From: Xanthomonas sp. AM6
GTDB lineage: Bacteria; Pseudomonadota; Gammaproteobacteria; Xanthomonadales; Xanthomonadaceae
Length of the DNA: 64,000 bases
Direction of reading: 5' to 3'
Assembly: GCF_025665335.1 (NCBI RefSeq)
Contig: NZ_CP106869.1
Coordinates: 2,320,501 to 2,384,500 of the forward strand
Part shown: positions 29,137 through 38,849 of the stretch, piece after piece
How positions within the stretch are numbered: position 1 is the stretch's first letter
Layout: each line of letters starts with the position of its first letter
Notes under the pieces: generated by a model
The model's database searches: none
What the model saw: only the letters and a program-made list of their open reading frames with translations
Told to the model about the DNA's origin: nothing
Made by a program: the position numbers and the translations under genes

Positions 29137-29263
29137 GGTCGGCAGCGCCGCCAGCGGCGCGCGCCGACGCCGACAGGTCGGCGCGCGCCTGTCAACGGGT
29201 TCCCCGGCGGCGCGGGCGCTGCGAAAATGGCGGTTTTCCGCAAGGCGGCTCCGGCCGGACGCA

Positions 29264-31636
29264 ATGCACGACACTCAGCTCGCCCAGCAGATCGCCAACA
29301 CCATCGCCGCCGAGATCGGCGCGCAGCCGGCCCAGGCCCGCGCCGCCATCGCCTTGCTCGACGAGGGCGCCAGCGTTCCGTTCATCGCGCGCTACCGCAA
29401 GGAGGTCACCGGCGGCCTCGACGACACCCAGCTGCGCAACCTGGAAACCCGCCTGACCTATCTGCGCGAGCTGGAAGACCGCCGCGCCGCGGTGCTGGCC
29501 AGCATCGACGAACAGGGCAAGCTCAGCGACGCGCTGCGCGCGGAGATCGCCGCCGCCGATACCAAGTCGCGGCTGGAAGACCTGTACCTGCCGTACAAGC
29601 CCAAGCGCCGCACGCGGGCGCAGATCGCGCGCGAGGCCGGCCTGGAGCCGCTGGCCGATGGCTTGCTGGCCGATCCGTCGCTGACCCCGGACAGCTTCGC
29701 CGCCGGCTTCGTCGACGCCGACAAGGGCGTGGCCGACGTCAAGGCGGCACTGGAGGGCGCGCGTGCGATCCTGATGGAGCGCTGGGGCGAAGACGCAGCG
29801 CTGGTCGGCGAACTGCGCGGCTGGCTCGGCGAGGTCGGCGTGATCCGCGCGCGCGTGGCCGAGGGCAAGGAGCAGGAAGGCGCCAAGTACCGCGATTACT
29901 TCGACCATGCCGAAGCGCTGGCCAAGATTCCCTCGCACCGGCTGCTGGCGCTGTTCCGCGCGCGCCGCGAGGAGATCGTGTATCTGGAACTGGATCCGGG
30001 CAGCGATGCCGAGGCCGGCCACCAGTACGCCGAGGGCCGCGTCGCGCTGCGCGCCGGCATCGCCAACCAGGGCCGCCCCGGCGACCGCTGGCTGCTCGAC
30101 GCCTGCCGCCTGACCTGGCGCGCCAAGCTGCACATGCACCTGCTGCTGGACCTGTTCAACCAGGCGCGCGAGAAGGCCGAAGCCGAGGCGATCGCGGTGT
30201 TCGGCGACAACCTGCAGGACCTGATGCTGGCCGCGCCGGCCGGCGCGCGGGTGACCCTGGGCCTGGACCCGGGCATCCGCACCGGCTGCAAGGTCGCGGT
30301 GGTCGATGCCACCGGCAAGCTGCTGGCCACCGACACCATCTATCCGCACGAGCCGCGCAGGCAGTGGGACCAGTCGCTGCACACGCTGCGGCAGCTGTGC
30401 ACGCAGCACGGCGTGGAGCTGATCGCGATCGGCAACGGCACCGCCAGCCGCGAGACCGACAAGCTCGCCGCCGACCTGATCAAGCAGAACCCGCAGCTGA
30501 AGCTGGAGAAGATCGTGGTCAGCGAGGCCGGCGCGTCGGTGTATTCGGCGTCCGAATTCGCGGCCAAGGAGTTCCCGCAGCTGGACGTGTCGCTGCGCGG
30601 CGCGGTGTCGATCGCGCGGCGCCTGCAGGACCCGCTGGCCGAGCTGGTCAAGATCGAACCCAAGGCGATCGGCGTGGGCCAGTACCAGCACGACGTGGAC
30701 CAGTACCGGCTGGCGCGGGCGCTGGACGCGCGCGTGGAGGACTGCGTCAACGCGGTCGGCGTGTACGTCAACACCGCCTCGGCGGCGTTGCTGTCGCGCG
30801 TGTCCGGGCTGTCCTCGAGCGTGGCCGAGAACATCGTCCGCCACCGCGACGACAACGGCCCGTTCAAGCGCCGCAAGGACCTGCTGAAGGTGCCGCGGCT
30901 GGGCGAGAAGACCTTCGAGCAGTGCGCCGGCTTCCTGCGCATCGCCGACGGCGACGAGCCGCTGGACGCCTCGGCGGTGCACCCGGAGGCGTACCCGGTG
31001 GTGGAGCGCATCGTCGGCGCCACCGGCAAGCCGATCAAGGCGCTGATCGGCGACGGCGGCTTCCTGCGCGCGCTCAGGCCGGACCAGTTCACCGACGAGA
31101 AGTTCGGCGTGCCGACCGTGCGCGACATCCTCAAGGAACTGGAGAAGCCGGGCCGCGATCCGCGCCCGGAATTCAAGGCCGCGCGCTTCGCCGACGGGGT
31201 GGAGGACATCAAGGACCTCAAGCCGGGCATGGTGCTGGAAGGCGTGGTCAGCAACGTCGCCGCGTTCGGTGCCTTCGTCGACATCGGCGTGCACCAGGAC
31301 GGGCTGGTGCACATCTCCGCGTTGTCGGACAGCTACGTCAAGGATCCGCGCGACGTGGTCAAGGCCGGCGACATCGTCAAGGTCAAGGTGCTGGAAGTGG
31401 ACGTGGCACGCAAGCGCATCGCGCTGACCCGGCGCCTGGACGACGCGCCGGCGCCGGCGTCGGCGCGCGCGGGCGAGCGCGATGGCGGCGGTGCCCGGCC
31501 GGCGCCGGGTGCGCCGCGCCGCGAGCGCGACGCGCGCGGCGGCAATGGCGGCGGCAACGGCAAGCCGCGCGCGGCGGCCGCGCCGCCGCAGAACAGCGCC
31601 CTGGCCGACGCGTTCGCACGCGCCAAGCGCGGCTGA
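29264..31636 (+). CDS. tex: Tex family RNA-binding transcription accessory protein (S1 domain)
   Basis: 790 residues. Tex N-terminal domain ([20 protein letters not shown]), YqgF-like domain ([18 protein letters not shown]), helix-hairpin-helix ([20 protein letters not shown]), and C-terminal S1 domain ([33 protein letters not shown]). The last 50 residues are a Gly/Arg/Ala-rich tail. Tex binds RNA and nucleic-acid complexes during transcription and stress. Start ATG 29264. Confidence 0.95.
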   Translation: MHDTQLAQQIANTIAAEIGAQPAQARAAIALLDEGASVPFIARYRKEVTGGLDDTQLRNLETRLTYLRELEDRRAAVLASIDEQGKLSDALRAEIAAADTKSRLEDLYLPYKPKRRTRAQIAREAGLEPLADGLLADPSLTPDSFAAGFVDADKGVADVKAALEGARAILMERWGEDAALVGELRGWLGEVGVIRARVAEGKEQEGAKYRDYFDHAEALAKIPSHRLLALFRARREEIVYLELDPGSDAEAGHQYAEGRVALRAGIANQGRPGDRWLLDACRLTWRAKLHMHLLLDLFNQAREKAEAEAIAVFGDNLQDLMLAAPAGARVTLGLDPGIRTGCKVAVVDATGKLLATDTIYPHEPRRQWDQSLHTLRQLCTQHGVELIAIGNGTASRETDKLAADLIKQNPQLKLEKIVVSEAGASVYSASEFAAKEFPQLDVSLRGAVSIARRLQDPLAELVKIEPKAIGVGQYQHDVDQYRLARALDARVEDCVNAVGVYVNTASAALLSRVSGLSSSVAENIVRHRDDNGPFKRRKDLLKVPRLGEKTFEQCAGFLRIADGDEPLDASAVHPEAYPVVERIVGATGKPIKALIGDGGFLRALRPDQFTDEKFGVPTVRDILKELEKPGRDPRPEFKAARFADGVEDIKDLKPGMVLEGVVSNVAAFGAFVDIGVHQDGLVHISALSDSYVKDPRDVVKAGDIVKVKVLEVDVARKRIALTRRLDDAPAPASARAGERDGGGARPAPGAPRRERDARGGNGGGNGKPRAAAAPPQNSALADAFARAKRG

Positions 31637-31710
31637 CCGAAAAAAAATGGGGATGTGCGTGCCGGCGGCCTGGCCGCGGCACGCGCGCGGCGACGCGTTG
31701 CCGCGCCGGC

Positions 31711-34700
31711 TCAGGCCGGTTCGGCCTGCGCGTTCGGATCCTGCTCGGTGGCGGTCTGCGGGTGGATCAGCGAGGCGGCCAGCGCGACCAGCTTGACCGG
31801 GTCCACCGGCTTGCCCAGATGCGCGTTGAAGCCGGCTTCCAGCGCCAGCGAGCGGTCCTCGCCGCGCACGTACGCGGTCAGCGCGATCGCCGGGATGCGG
31901 CTGACCGCGCCGGCGCCGCGTGCACGTACGCTGCGGATCAGGCTGTGTCCGTCGCGGCGCGGCATGCCCACGTCGCTGACCAGCAGGTCGTAGGGACGCT
32001 CGCGCAGCAGCGACTCGGCGTCGTCGGCGGACACCGCGGTCTCGACCACCGCGCCGACTTCCTGCAGGAACCGCTGGGTGACCCCGCGCGAATCCATGTC
32101 GTCGTCGACGACCAGCACGCGCACCCCGTCCAGGCGGATCCCGCCGCGCTGCATCGCGGCGGCGGCGAGCGCGGCGGCATCGCTGCGCCGTACCGGGCCC
32201 AGGCCCTGCAGGTCGTTGCGCGGCAGCAGCAGGGTGAAGGTGGCGCCCAGGCCGACGCCGTCGCTGCTGACCGACAACTGGCCGTGGTGCATTTCCACCA
32301 GCTGCTTGGCGATCGCCAGGCCCAGGCCCAGGCCGCCGGCGCTGCGCGTGCTGCTGGCGTCGGCCTGGCGGAAACGGTCGAAGACATGCGGCAGGAACAG
32401 CGGATCGATGCCGACGCCGCTATCGCTGACGCTGATGCGCAGATGGGTCGTGCTGCTGTCCAGGGTCACCATGACCTTGCCGGCGCTGGGGGTGAACTTG
32501 ATCGCATTGCCGATCAGGTTGGTCAGCACCTGCTGCAGGCGCACCGCATCGCCCAGATAGGGCAGGGTGGGGGCATCGCTGCACGGGGTCAGGACGATGT
32601 CGATGCCCTTGCTCTCGGCGCCGGGCCGGGCCGCGTCGATCGCCTCGCCGACCAGCGCGCACAGGTCCAGCTCGCTGGCCTCCAGGCGCACCTTGCCGGA
32701 CAGGATGGCGCTCATGTCCAGCAGGTCGTCGATGATCTGCGCCTGCGTGTGGGCGCTGCGCTCGATCACCTCCAAGCCCCTGGCCAGGTCCTTCTCGCGC
32801 ACCGCCTCGCCCTGCATCAGCCGCGACCAGCCCAGGATCGCGTTGAGCGGGGTGCGCAGCTCATGGCTCAGCGTGGCCAGGAACTCGTCCTTCATGCGGC
32901 TGGCGCGCTCGGCCTCGCCGCGCGCGTTCTGTTCGGCGGCCAGCAACTGCTGCAGGCGCTGGTCGGTCTCGCGGCGCTCGATGATGATGCCGGCCAGATG
33001 CGAGGCCGAGCGCGCCAGGTCTTGCTCGTGCATGGTCGGGTAGTGCACGAATGGGTAGTACAGCGCGACCACGCCCAGCACCTGGCCGTCGCTGGCCAGG
33101 ATCGGCGTGGAGCAGCAGGCGACGATGTCCGCTTCGGCGGCCAGGACCAGGTAGTCCTGCCAGTTCGGGTCCACGCGCACGTCGCTGCACAGCACCTGCC
33201 GGCCCAGGAACGCGGCGCGGCCGCAGCAGCCGCTGCGCTCGCCGATCGGCAGGCGGTGCACCATCTTGCGGAACGCCGCGGGCATGCTCGGCGCGGCGCC
33301 TTCCAGCAGGCACTGGCGGTGTTCGTCGACCAGCATGATGGTGCAGCGCAGGCCCACGTCGCTCTGCGCTTCGATGCCGCGCGCGATCGATTCGAGCACC
33401 GCGCTCAGCGGCTTGCCGGTGGTGATCATCTCCAGCGCCGCGCGTTCGGCGGCGGTGGCGTTCTCGATCCGCTTGCGCTCGGCGATGTCCAGCAGCGAGC
33501 CGATGAAGCCGAGGAACTGGCCCGAGGCGCTGAAGCGCGGCATGGCGGTGTCCACGCACCAGCGGTACTCGCCGTCGTGGCGGCGCAACCGGTATTCGAT
33601 GGAGAACGCGCGGCGGTCGGCGGCGGCGCGGGTCATGGCGTGGCCGACCGCGGCGACGTCGTCGGCATGGATCTTCTCCATCCAGCCCGAGCCCAGCGCT
33701 TCGGGTTCGGTCTGCCCGGTGAACAGGTACCACTGGCGGCTGACGTACTCGCAGTCGCCCTCGGCATTGGTCATCCAGATCAGCACCGGCGCGTTGTCGC
33801 ACAGGTTGCGGAAGCGCAGTTCGCTTTCCTGCAGCCGCTGCTCGACCACACGGCGGTCGTGGATATCGGTGTTGGTGCCGATCCAGCGCACGATCCGGCC
33901 GTCGCCATCGCGGATCGGCAGCGCGCGGCCCAGATGCCAGCGGTAGCTGCCGTCGTGGTGACGCAACGGATACTCGATCTCGTAGGGCTGGCCGCTGCGC
34001 ACGGCTTGCGTCCAGGCCTGCAGCGCCCGCGCCAGGCCGTCTTCGGTATGCGCCTTGCGCCAGCTGTCGTAGCCGGCGTCGCCGACCGGCAGGCCGGTGT
34101 ACTCGTACCAGCGCCGGTTGAAGTAGTCGACATCGCCGTCGGGCGTGGCGGTGAACACGATCTGCGGCATCGCGTCGGCCAGTTCGCGCAGCCGCGCCTC
34201 GCTGCGCGCCAGGTCCGACTGCGCGCTGGCGCGTTCCATCGATTCCCAGCAGCGCGCCGCGACCAGCCGCACCAGTTCGATCTCCGCCGCGGTCCAGACC
34301 CGCGGCTGCAACTGGTGCACCCCGACCACGGCGACCAGCCGGCCGGCCTTGTGCAGCGGCGCGCTCAGCGTCGCGCGCATGCCCATGCGCCGGTAGCCGG
34401 GATCGTCGAAACGCGGCGGCGGCGCATGCGCCTCCAGGTCCTGCACCACCCAGGGCCGGTTCTCGCGCAGGCATTCCAGCAGGTCGCTGCCGAAATCGCT
34501 GAAGCGGAAACGCCCGGTCAGGTGCGCGGTGCCGTCGACGTAGTCGGCGCGCACGTCGAAGGCGTCTTCGTCGGGATCGACGATCGCGTACGCGCAGCGG
34601 TTCGCGTGCAGGTGCCGGCCGAGCAGTTCGGCGCCGGTCTCGCAGATGGCCTCGGCGCTGTCCAGGTTCTGCAGCGCATCCTCGAGCATCAGCAGGAAGC

Positions 34701-35565
34701 TGTCGTGGGCCTGCGCGCGGGTCTGCTCGGTGCGGTCGATGCCGTGCACCAGCACGCCGTTGACCTTGCCCTCGGCGTCGCGCATCGGCTGGTACACGCA
34801 CTCCAGCGTGGTTTCCGAGACGGTCTCGTGCGGCGTGCGGCGCAGGCTGAAGGTCATCGACTCGCCGGTGAAGGGCAGGCCGCTGGCGCGCACGTTGTCG
34901 AGCAGGCGGATGAAGCCCTGCTGCTGGATCTCCGGGATCGCCTCGGCCAGCGGCTTGCCGACCACCTCGCGCGCGCCGACCAGTTGCTGGTAGCGCCGAT
35001 TGACGCTTTCCACCACGTAGTCCGGGCCGCGCAGGATCGCCAGCGCCGCCGGCGACTGTTCGAACGCGTCCGCCATCTGCGCCCGCTGCGCGTCCAGCGC
35101 CTTCAGCAGCGCATCGCGCTCGCGTTCCAGCCTGATCTGCGCCGTGTCCTCGGTGCACACGCACAGTACGCCACCGATGCCGCCGTGGTCGTCGAAGATG
35201 GGGCTGTAGGAAAAAGTGAAGTACGCCTCTTCGCTGTAGCCGTTGCGCGTCAGCAGGAACGGCACGTGCTCGTTCCAGGTCGGCTCGCCGGTCGCCAGCA
35301 CCTGTTCGGCCTGCACCCCGGCCGTCGGCCATGCATCCGGCCATACCTCGGCCGCTGCACGCCCGAAGGCGAAGGGATGGCGCATCCCGAGGATCGGGAT
35401 GTAGGCGTCGTTGTACAGATTGATCATCCGCTGGCCCCAGCGGATCACCATCGGAAAGCGCGAGGCCAGGCAGAGCGACAGCGCCGAACGCAGACTCTGC
35501 GGCCAATCCTGCAGCGGCCCCAGTTCGTGACCGGACCAATCGGTGGCGCACAGCAACGCTCCCAT
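31711..35565 (-). CDS. Large multi-PAS/GAF hybrid histidine kinase
   Basis: 1284 residues, soluble. Order: PAS-like start (WSGHELGPLQDWPQSLRSAL, a common opening of such kinases), PAS with VESVNRRYQQLVG, GAF (about 290–430), two PAS/PAC units (VDYFNRRWYEYTGLP; CEYVSRQWYLFTGQ), a second GAF (GERSGCCGRAAFLGRQVLC), HisKA FLATLSHELRTPLNAILGWS, HATPase (NLIGNAIKFTP, DSGVGI, GGLGLGLAI), and a receiver (VLVVDDDMD, LVSDVGMPRRDG, LGKPVD). It resembles stress and bacteriophytochrome-like kinases without a bilin Cys. The single receiver at 35675, just upstream in the same direction, is a likely partner. Confidence 0.92.
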   Translation of the reverse strand: MGALLCATDWSGHELGPLQDWPQSLRSALSLCLASRFPMVIRWGQRMINLYNDAYIPILGMRHPFAFGRAAAEVWPDAWPTAGVQAEQVLATGEPTWNEHVPFLLTRNGYSEEAYFTFSYSPIFDDHGGIGGVLCVCTEDTAQIRLERERDALLKALDAQRAQMADAFEQSPAALAILRGPDYVVESVNRRYQQLVGAREVVGKPLAEAIPEIQQQGFIRLLDNVRASGLPFTGESMTFSLRRTPHETVSETTLECVYQPMRDAEGKVNGVLVHGIDRTEQTRAQAHDSFLLMLEDALQNLDSAEAICETGAELLGRHLHANRCAYAIVDPDEDAFDVRADYVDGTAHLTGRFRFSDFGSDLLECLRENRPWVVQDLEAHAPPPRFDDPGYRRMGMRATLSAPLHKAGRLVAVVGVHQLQPRVWTAAEIELVRLVAARCWESMERASAQSDLARSEARLRELADAMPQIVFTATPDGDVDYFNRRWYEYTGLPVGDAGYDSWRKAHTEDGLARALQAWTQAVRSGQPYEIEYPLRHHDGSYRWHLGRALPIRDGDGRIVRWIGTNTDIHDRRVVEQRLQESELRFRNLCDNAPVLIWMTNAEGDCEYVSRQWYLFTGQTEPEALGSGWMEKIHADDVAAVGHAMTRAAADRRAFSIEYRLRRHDGEYRWCVDTAMPRFSASGQFLGFIGSLLDIAERKRIENATAAERAALEMITTGKPLSAVLESIARGIEAQSDVGLRCTIMLVDEHRQCLLEGAAPSMPAAFRKMVHRLPIGERSGCCGRAAFLGRQVLCSDVRVDPNWQDYLVLAAEADIVACCSTPILASDGQVLGVVALYYPFVHYPTMHEQDLARSASHLAGIIIERRETDQRLQQLLAAEQNARGEAERASRMKDEFLATLSHELRTPLNAILGWSRLMQGEAVREKDLARGLEVIERSAHTQAQIIDDLLDMSAILSGKVRLEASELDLCALVGEAIDAARPGAESKGIDIVLTPCSDAPTLPYLGDAVRLQQVLTNLIGNAIKFTPSAGKVMVTLDSSTTHLRISVSDSGVGIDPLFLPHVFDRFRQADASSTRSAGGLGLGLAIAKQLVEMHHGQLSVSSDGVGLGATFTLLLPRNDLQGLGPVRRSDAAALAAAAMQRGGIRLDGVRVLVVDDDMDSRGVTQRFLQEVGAVVETAVSADDAESLLRERPYDLLVSDVGMPRRDGHSLIRSVRARGAGAVSRIPAIALTAYVRGEDRSLALEAGFNAHLGKPVDPVKLVALAASLIHPQTATEQDPNAQAEPA

Positions 35566-35674
35566 GGCGCTGTTGGCGGGCAGCCAGACAGGTGGGGACG
35601 AGCGTTCGTGGGCGTTGATGGCGGTGTTCCTCGAGTCGATCCCTGCCGCAGGGCAGGCTCCCGACCCGGGATTG

Positions 35675-36055
35675 TCAAGGGCGAGCGGTCATTTTTGCGT
35701 GAGCATCGACCAGCGCCTTGATCAGCTGTTCGGACAGATACGGCTTGGTCAGCACGACGCCGGCGCCGAAGCCTGCCGGCAGCGATTCGGCGGCGACGCC
35801 GGTGGCCAGCACGTACGGGATGGCATGCTCGGTCAGCGTGCGCGCGACCGCCTCGCTGGTTTCGCCGGCGGCCAGGCGGAAATCGAGCACCGCGCGGTCC
35901 GGCCGTTCCTGTTCGATCAGCGCAAGCGCCTGCCGTACCGACTCGGCCGGGCCCACCACGTCGGCGCCGGCCTGGGCAAGCTGCAGTTCCAGCAGCGTGG
36001 CGTTCATTTCGTCGTTCTCGACCACCAGGATGCGCAGGCCCTGCAATGCCGACAT
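35675..36055 (-). CDS. Single-domain response regulator
   Basis: 126 residues, receiver only. ILVVENDEMNA holds the acidic site (E-N-D in place of E-D-D), the phospho-acceptor Asp is in RAVLDFRLAAGE, and Lys is in LTKPYLSEQ. The LDFRLA form, lacking the usual Met-Pro, is typical of receivers paired with HWE or large hybrid kinases. It precedes the hybrid kinase at 31711–35565 by about 110 bases and is probably co-transcribed with it. A TATAAT -10 element lies 30 bases upstream. Confidence 0.88.
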   Translation of the reverse strand: MSALQGLRILVVENDEMNATLLELQLAQAGADVVGPAESVRQALALIEQERPDRAVLDFRLAAGETSEAVARTLTEHAIPYVLATGVAAESLPAGFGAGVVLTKPYLSEQLIKALVDAHAKMTARP

Positions 36056-36084
36056 CGCTTGCTCGTTAAGGTTTGGGAACGGAA

Positions 36085-36090
36085 ATTATA
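36085..36090 (-). promoter_or_regulatory. Consensus -10 element upstream of the receiver gene
   Basis: A perfect TATAAT on the minus strand, 30 bases before ATG 36055. No good -35 box lies at the proper distance, so an activator or extended contacts may be needed. Position and exact match are the only evidence. Confidence 0.45.
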
Positions 36091-36189
36091 GCGGCAGGGG
36101 CAAGGGCCTCGGCTAGACCGCGATTCAGGCAAAGATGAAGGATTTACCCCTGTCGCGGGCCAGGGCGGTCGGCTATACTTCGCGGCCGC

Positions 36190-36276
36190 GCCGAAGTGGC
36201 GGAATCGGTAGACGCAGCGGACTCAAAATCCGCCGCCCTTAAAAGCGTGTGGGTTCGAGTCCCACCTTCGGCACCA
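36190..36276 (+). tRNA. tRNA-Leu (anticodon CAA)
   Basis: 87 bases including encoded CCA. The acceptor stem is GCCGAAG/CTTCGGC. The anticodon arm GCGGA-CTCAAAA-TCCGC gives CAA for codon UUG. The long variable arm (class II tRNA) and T-arm GTGGG-TTCGAGT-CCCAC confirm the type. Reads Leu UUG. Confidence 0.97.
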
Positions 36277-36283
36277 GGACCTG

Positions 36284-36311
36284 CGGCAGCTTCGGCTGCC
36301 GTTTGTTTTTT
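36284..36311 (+). terminator. Intrinsic terminator of tRNA-Leu
   Basis: Stem CGGCAGC/GCTGCCG with a TTCG tetraloop (36284–36301), followed by TTTGTTTTTT. It sits 8 bases after the tRNA-Leu CCA end. Confidence 0.85.
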
Positions 36312-36744
36312 GCGCGCCCCGTGCGGGCCGCCTGCGGCGATGCGTACGGCATTGTCCGAAAGAACGGAGTGGACGCGGTTGCCCGCAGCGGGCGTTGCGC
36401 CGGCCGATGCCGCGCTTGCGCGTTCGCGTCGCGCGGTGCCTGCGGGCGTGTGCCGATGGCACGCGCGGAGTTCTCGCGTCGCTCCGGTACGCATCGGCGC
36501 ACGCAGCAGCTGTGCGAGGGCCGGCGTCGAGGTCCGACCGCATCTGAGCGCGCTAGATGCGTTCCGCTCGTGCGCTTGGAACGCGACACGCCTGTCTTCG
36601 CGGGCGATGTCCGGCGCGCACGCGGCATGCCTTTTTGCGATCGCGATGCGCGCTTCGCCGCGTCGAGCGGCGCGCGTGGGACGCGTGCGCGCGCAGGTGT
36701 AAGGATCGCGTTTCCCGCCGCGTTAAAAAAACTTCAAAAAACGC
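36312..36744. other. Gap between tRNA-Leu and the tRNA-Ala/Glu array
   Basis: About 430 bases, very rich in GC and CpG, then an abrupt A-rich patch at 36725–36742 (TTAAAAAAACTTCAAAAAA) that may act as an UP element for the tRNA promoter at 36745. Open frames are Arg/Ala-rich chance frames. No gene seen. Confidence 0.45.
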
Positions 36745-36773
36745 TTGCGCGGGTCGGGCGCCATCGCTAATAT
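36745..36773 (+). promoter_or_regulatory. Promoter of the first tRNA-Ala/Glu pair
   Basis: TTGCGC at 36745–36750, 17-base spacer, TAATAT at 36768–36773, 19 bases before the tRNA-Ala start. An A-tract lies directly upstream. The GC-rich GCTCCTCGC after the -10 box resembles a stringent discriminator. Confidence 0.65.
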
Positions 36774-36792
36774 TCCGCTCCTCGCAGCACGT

Positions 36793-36868
<76 letters not shown>

Positions 36869-36914
36869 ACTTTTCGGGCATTAGGCCTGTCCGCAAAGCC
36901 ACATCGTTATCAGC

Positions 36915-36990
36915 GTCCCCATCGTCTAGAGGCCTAGGACATCACCCTTTCACGGTGGCGACCGGGGTTCGAATCCCCGTGGGGACGCCA
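36915..36990 (+). tRNA. tRNA-Glu (anticodon TTC), copy 1
   Basis: 76 bases with encoded CCA. Acceptor GTCCCCA/TGGGGAC, anticodon loop CTTTCAC giving TTC, T-arm CGGGG-TTCGAAT-CCCCG. Follows tRNA-Ala by 46 bases and shares its promoter. Identical to copy 2 at 37216. Confidence 0.98.
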
Positions 36991-37010
36991 TTTTATTCGC
37001 AAGAAACTCG

Positions 37011-37035
37011 AGTCCGGCGCTGCCGGACTTTTTTT
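37011..37035 (+). terminator. Intrinsic terminator after the first Ala/Glu pair
   Basis: Perfect 8-bp stem AGTCCGGC/GCCGGACT with a three-base loop, followed by a run of seven T. Lies 20 bases after tRNA-Glu copy 1. Confidence 0.92.
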
Positions 37036-37044
37036 GTGCGGGGT

Positions 37045-37073
37045 TTGTACATTCCGCGGGAATCGGGTAAGAT
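37045..37073 (+). promoter_or_regulatory. Promoter of the second tRNA-Ala/Glu pair
   Basis: TTGTAC at 37045–37050, 17-base spacer, TAAGAT at 37068–37073, 21 bases before tRNA-Ala copy 2. It lies just after the first unit's terminator, so the two tRNA units are independently transcribed. Confidence 0.65.
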
Positions 37074-37094
37074 TCCGCTTCTGCCAGTACACGT

Positions 37095-37170
<76 letters not shown>

Positions 37171-37215
37171 CGTTTTCGGACATAGGCCTGTCCGCGAAGC
37201 GGCACCATCATCAGC

Positions 37216-37291
37216 GTCCCCATCGTCTAGAGGCCTAGGACATCACCCTTTCACGGTGGCGACCGGGGTTCGAATCCCCGTGGGGACGCCA
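37216..37291 (+). tRNA. tRNA-Glu (anticodon TTC), copy 2
   Basis: 76 bases with encoded CCA, identical to copy 1 at 36915. The spacer before it (ACATAGGCCTGTCCGCGAAG) is similar to but not identical with the first unit's spacer. Confidence 0.98.
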
Positions 37292-37304
37292 TTTCGCAAA
37301 GAAG

Positions 37305-37332
37305 ACACCCGGCACCGCCGGGTGTTTTTTTG
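37305..37332 (+). terminator. Intrinsic terminator after the second Ala/Glu pair
   Basis: Perfect 9-bp stem ACACCCGGC/GCCGGGTGT with loop ACC, followed by eight T. Ends the tRNA array. Confidence 0.93.
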
Positions 37333-37399
37333 CCTGCGTTTCAGGCGCTGCCGGCGGGCGATCGCGATCTGGCGGCGTGGCCGCGTGCCGCTGCGCGGT

Positions 37400-37610
37400 T
37401 CAGTGCAGCAGCTTGCCGATCTCCAGGATGGTTTGCGGGGTTCCTGCACGCTGTGCCCGAGGTCACGACGGTCTCAGGCGCCGCTCCGGCCAGACGCGCG
37501 CTCCAGTAGGGCACGCCGCCGCCGCCGGATTGCGGCACCGGCACGCGCGCATCTCGGCGGGCGATGATCGAGTGGCAGCTCACCTTCGGCACGCGACAAG
37601 GCCCGGGCGG
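37400..37610 (-). pseudogene. Decayed C-terminal fragment of an alpha/beta hydrolase
   Basis: On the minus strand one frame gives RVPKVSCHSIIARRD and GGGVPYWSARLAGAAPETVV. After a one-base shift another gives SGHSVQ, and a further shift gives NPQTILEIGKLLH before a TGA at 37402–37400. Joined, these match the usual end of a lipase-like family (HSIIG ... DGVVPYWSxxLxGAxxE ... SGHSVQxNPxxIxEIxRLLH), where the second His is catalytic. At least two frameshifts and no N-terminal part are seen, so it is a relic. It lies between the lanthipeptide cluster and the tRNA array. Confidence 0.7.
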
Positions 37611-37624
37611 CACCGCTGTGGCGA

Positions 37625-38839
37625 TCAGATCGCCCTGATCGCCGCCACCGGGGAGATGGCCGAGGCGCGAAGTGCCGGAGCCAGCACGGCAAGCTGCCCC
37701 AGGATCCATAGCGTGACCGCACCGATCGGCATGTACCAGAGCGGCAACCGCGGCAACTCGTAAGCGCGCATCAGCGCCAGGCTCATGCCATAGGCGAGAA
37801 GCATGCCGAACACGATGCCCAGCGAGACAATGATGAAGTTCTCGATCTGGAAGTAACGCAGGATGTCGCTGCGAGTGGCGCCGAGCGCTCGTCGAATACC
37901 GATCTGCTTGCGGCGTTGCGTCACCCAGAAGCTTGCAAGCCCGACGATGCCCAGCGCGGTCGTCCCGAGCAGGGCGACGATGACGCCCAGCAGCATCGCC
38001 GCCATCACTCGCGAGCTCTTGAAGTAGCTGTCGCGCAACTCCGCAAGGCTCCGGCTTTGCTCCATGTCGAAGACGGCATCGGGCGCCACCTTGAGGACCG
38101 CTTCGCGAGCATCGCGCATGATTCTGGGGATGTCCTCCGGGCTTCCCCGGATCAGGTATTTGCCTACGAGATTCGGCCCCGGGATCGCAGGCACAAAGAC
38201 GGACCAATCCGGATCCTCGGCCTCGCCTCCGCCGGGCTGGGATACCGAAAGATGGTCGATGACACCGATCACCCTGAATGCAGTGTCCATGCTCCAGATG
38301 CGCTGTCCGATCGGATTCTCGCCTGGCCAGAGATGCTCGGCCAGCTTCCGTGTGATCAGTATGGGCGGATTGGAGGGAACGTATTGGGCGACCGGCGTGT
38401 ACTCTTCCGAAGAGGGAAGGCGTCCCGACAGCAGGCGCAACCCGAAGGACTGGATGGCGCTTGCGTCGCCTACATAGAAGTCGATCACGCCGCCGAAACG
38501 CTGTTGTTCCTGATCGAGGGTGACCCCGGCCCTGACGGCAGGTTCGCCGAACGGCACGGCGTTGACCACGCTGACGGCTTTCACCGCGGGGACCTCGCGC
38601 AGGGCGTTCACCACCCGGGCGTTGAGATCGCTGGCCGACTGCGGGTCGAATCCCGAGAGCTTGACGGTTCCCAAGGCCGCTTCGTCCACGCCGCTGTCGA
38701 TCCGCATCGCCTGCAGCCGTTGCGAAATAAGGAAGCAGGCATTGCAGAAGACCGCACAGGCCAAGGAAATCTCCAGCGCGATCAGGAAGGTGGCGATGCG
38801 GTGCTTGCGGAGCGCGGAAAGGACGATGCGGATCTGCAT
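37625..38839 (-). CDS. FtsX/MacB-type ABC transporter permease 2 of the lanthipeptide cluster
   Basis: 404 residues. N-terminal membrane helix (IATFLIALEISLACAVFCNA), a periplasmic MacB-like domain (about 50–270, with LITRKLAEHLWPGENPIGQR and FRVIGVIDHL), then three helices of the FtsX domain (VMAAMLLGVIVALLGTTALG, FIIVSLGIVFGMLLAYGMSL, IGAVTLWILGQLAVLAPAL). RRKQIGIRRALGATRSDILR is the cytoplasmic loop that contacts the ATPase. It carries no ATPase domain, and no MacB-type ATPase or adaptor lies nearby. It begins 10 bases after its sister gene stops. Likely role: export of or immunity to the lanthipeptide. Confidence 0.88.
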   Translation of the reverse strand: MQIRIVLSALRKHRIATFLIALEISLACAVFCNACFLISQRLQAMRIDSGVDEAALGTVKLSGFDPQSASDLNARVVNALREVPAVKAVSVVNAVPFGEPAVRAGVTLDQEQQRFGGVIDFYVGDASAIQSFGLRLLSGRLPSSEEYTPVAQYVPSNPPILITRKLAEHLWPGENPIGQRIWSMDTAFRVIGVIDHLSVSQPGGGEAEDPDWSVFVPAIPGPNLVGKYLIRGSPEDIPRIMRDAREAVLKVAPDAVFDMEQSRSLAELRDSYFKSSRVMAAMLLGVIVALLGTTALGIVGLASFWVTQRRKQIGIRRALGATRSDILRYFQIENFIIVSLGIVFGMLLAYGMSLALMRAYELPRLPLWYMPIGAVTLWILGQLAVLAPALRASAISPVAAIRAI

Positions 38840-38849
38840 GAGGGCTCTT

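Noticed and set aside
29227-35721. A 2164-codon plus-strand open frame
   Set aside because: It runs out of frame across tex and antisense to the hybrid kinase; its His/Ala/Arg composition is that of a complementary-strand shadow.
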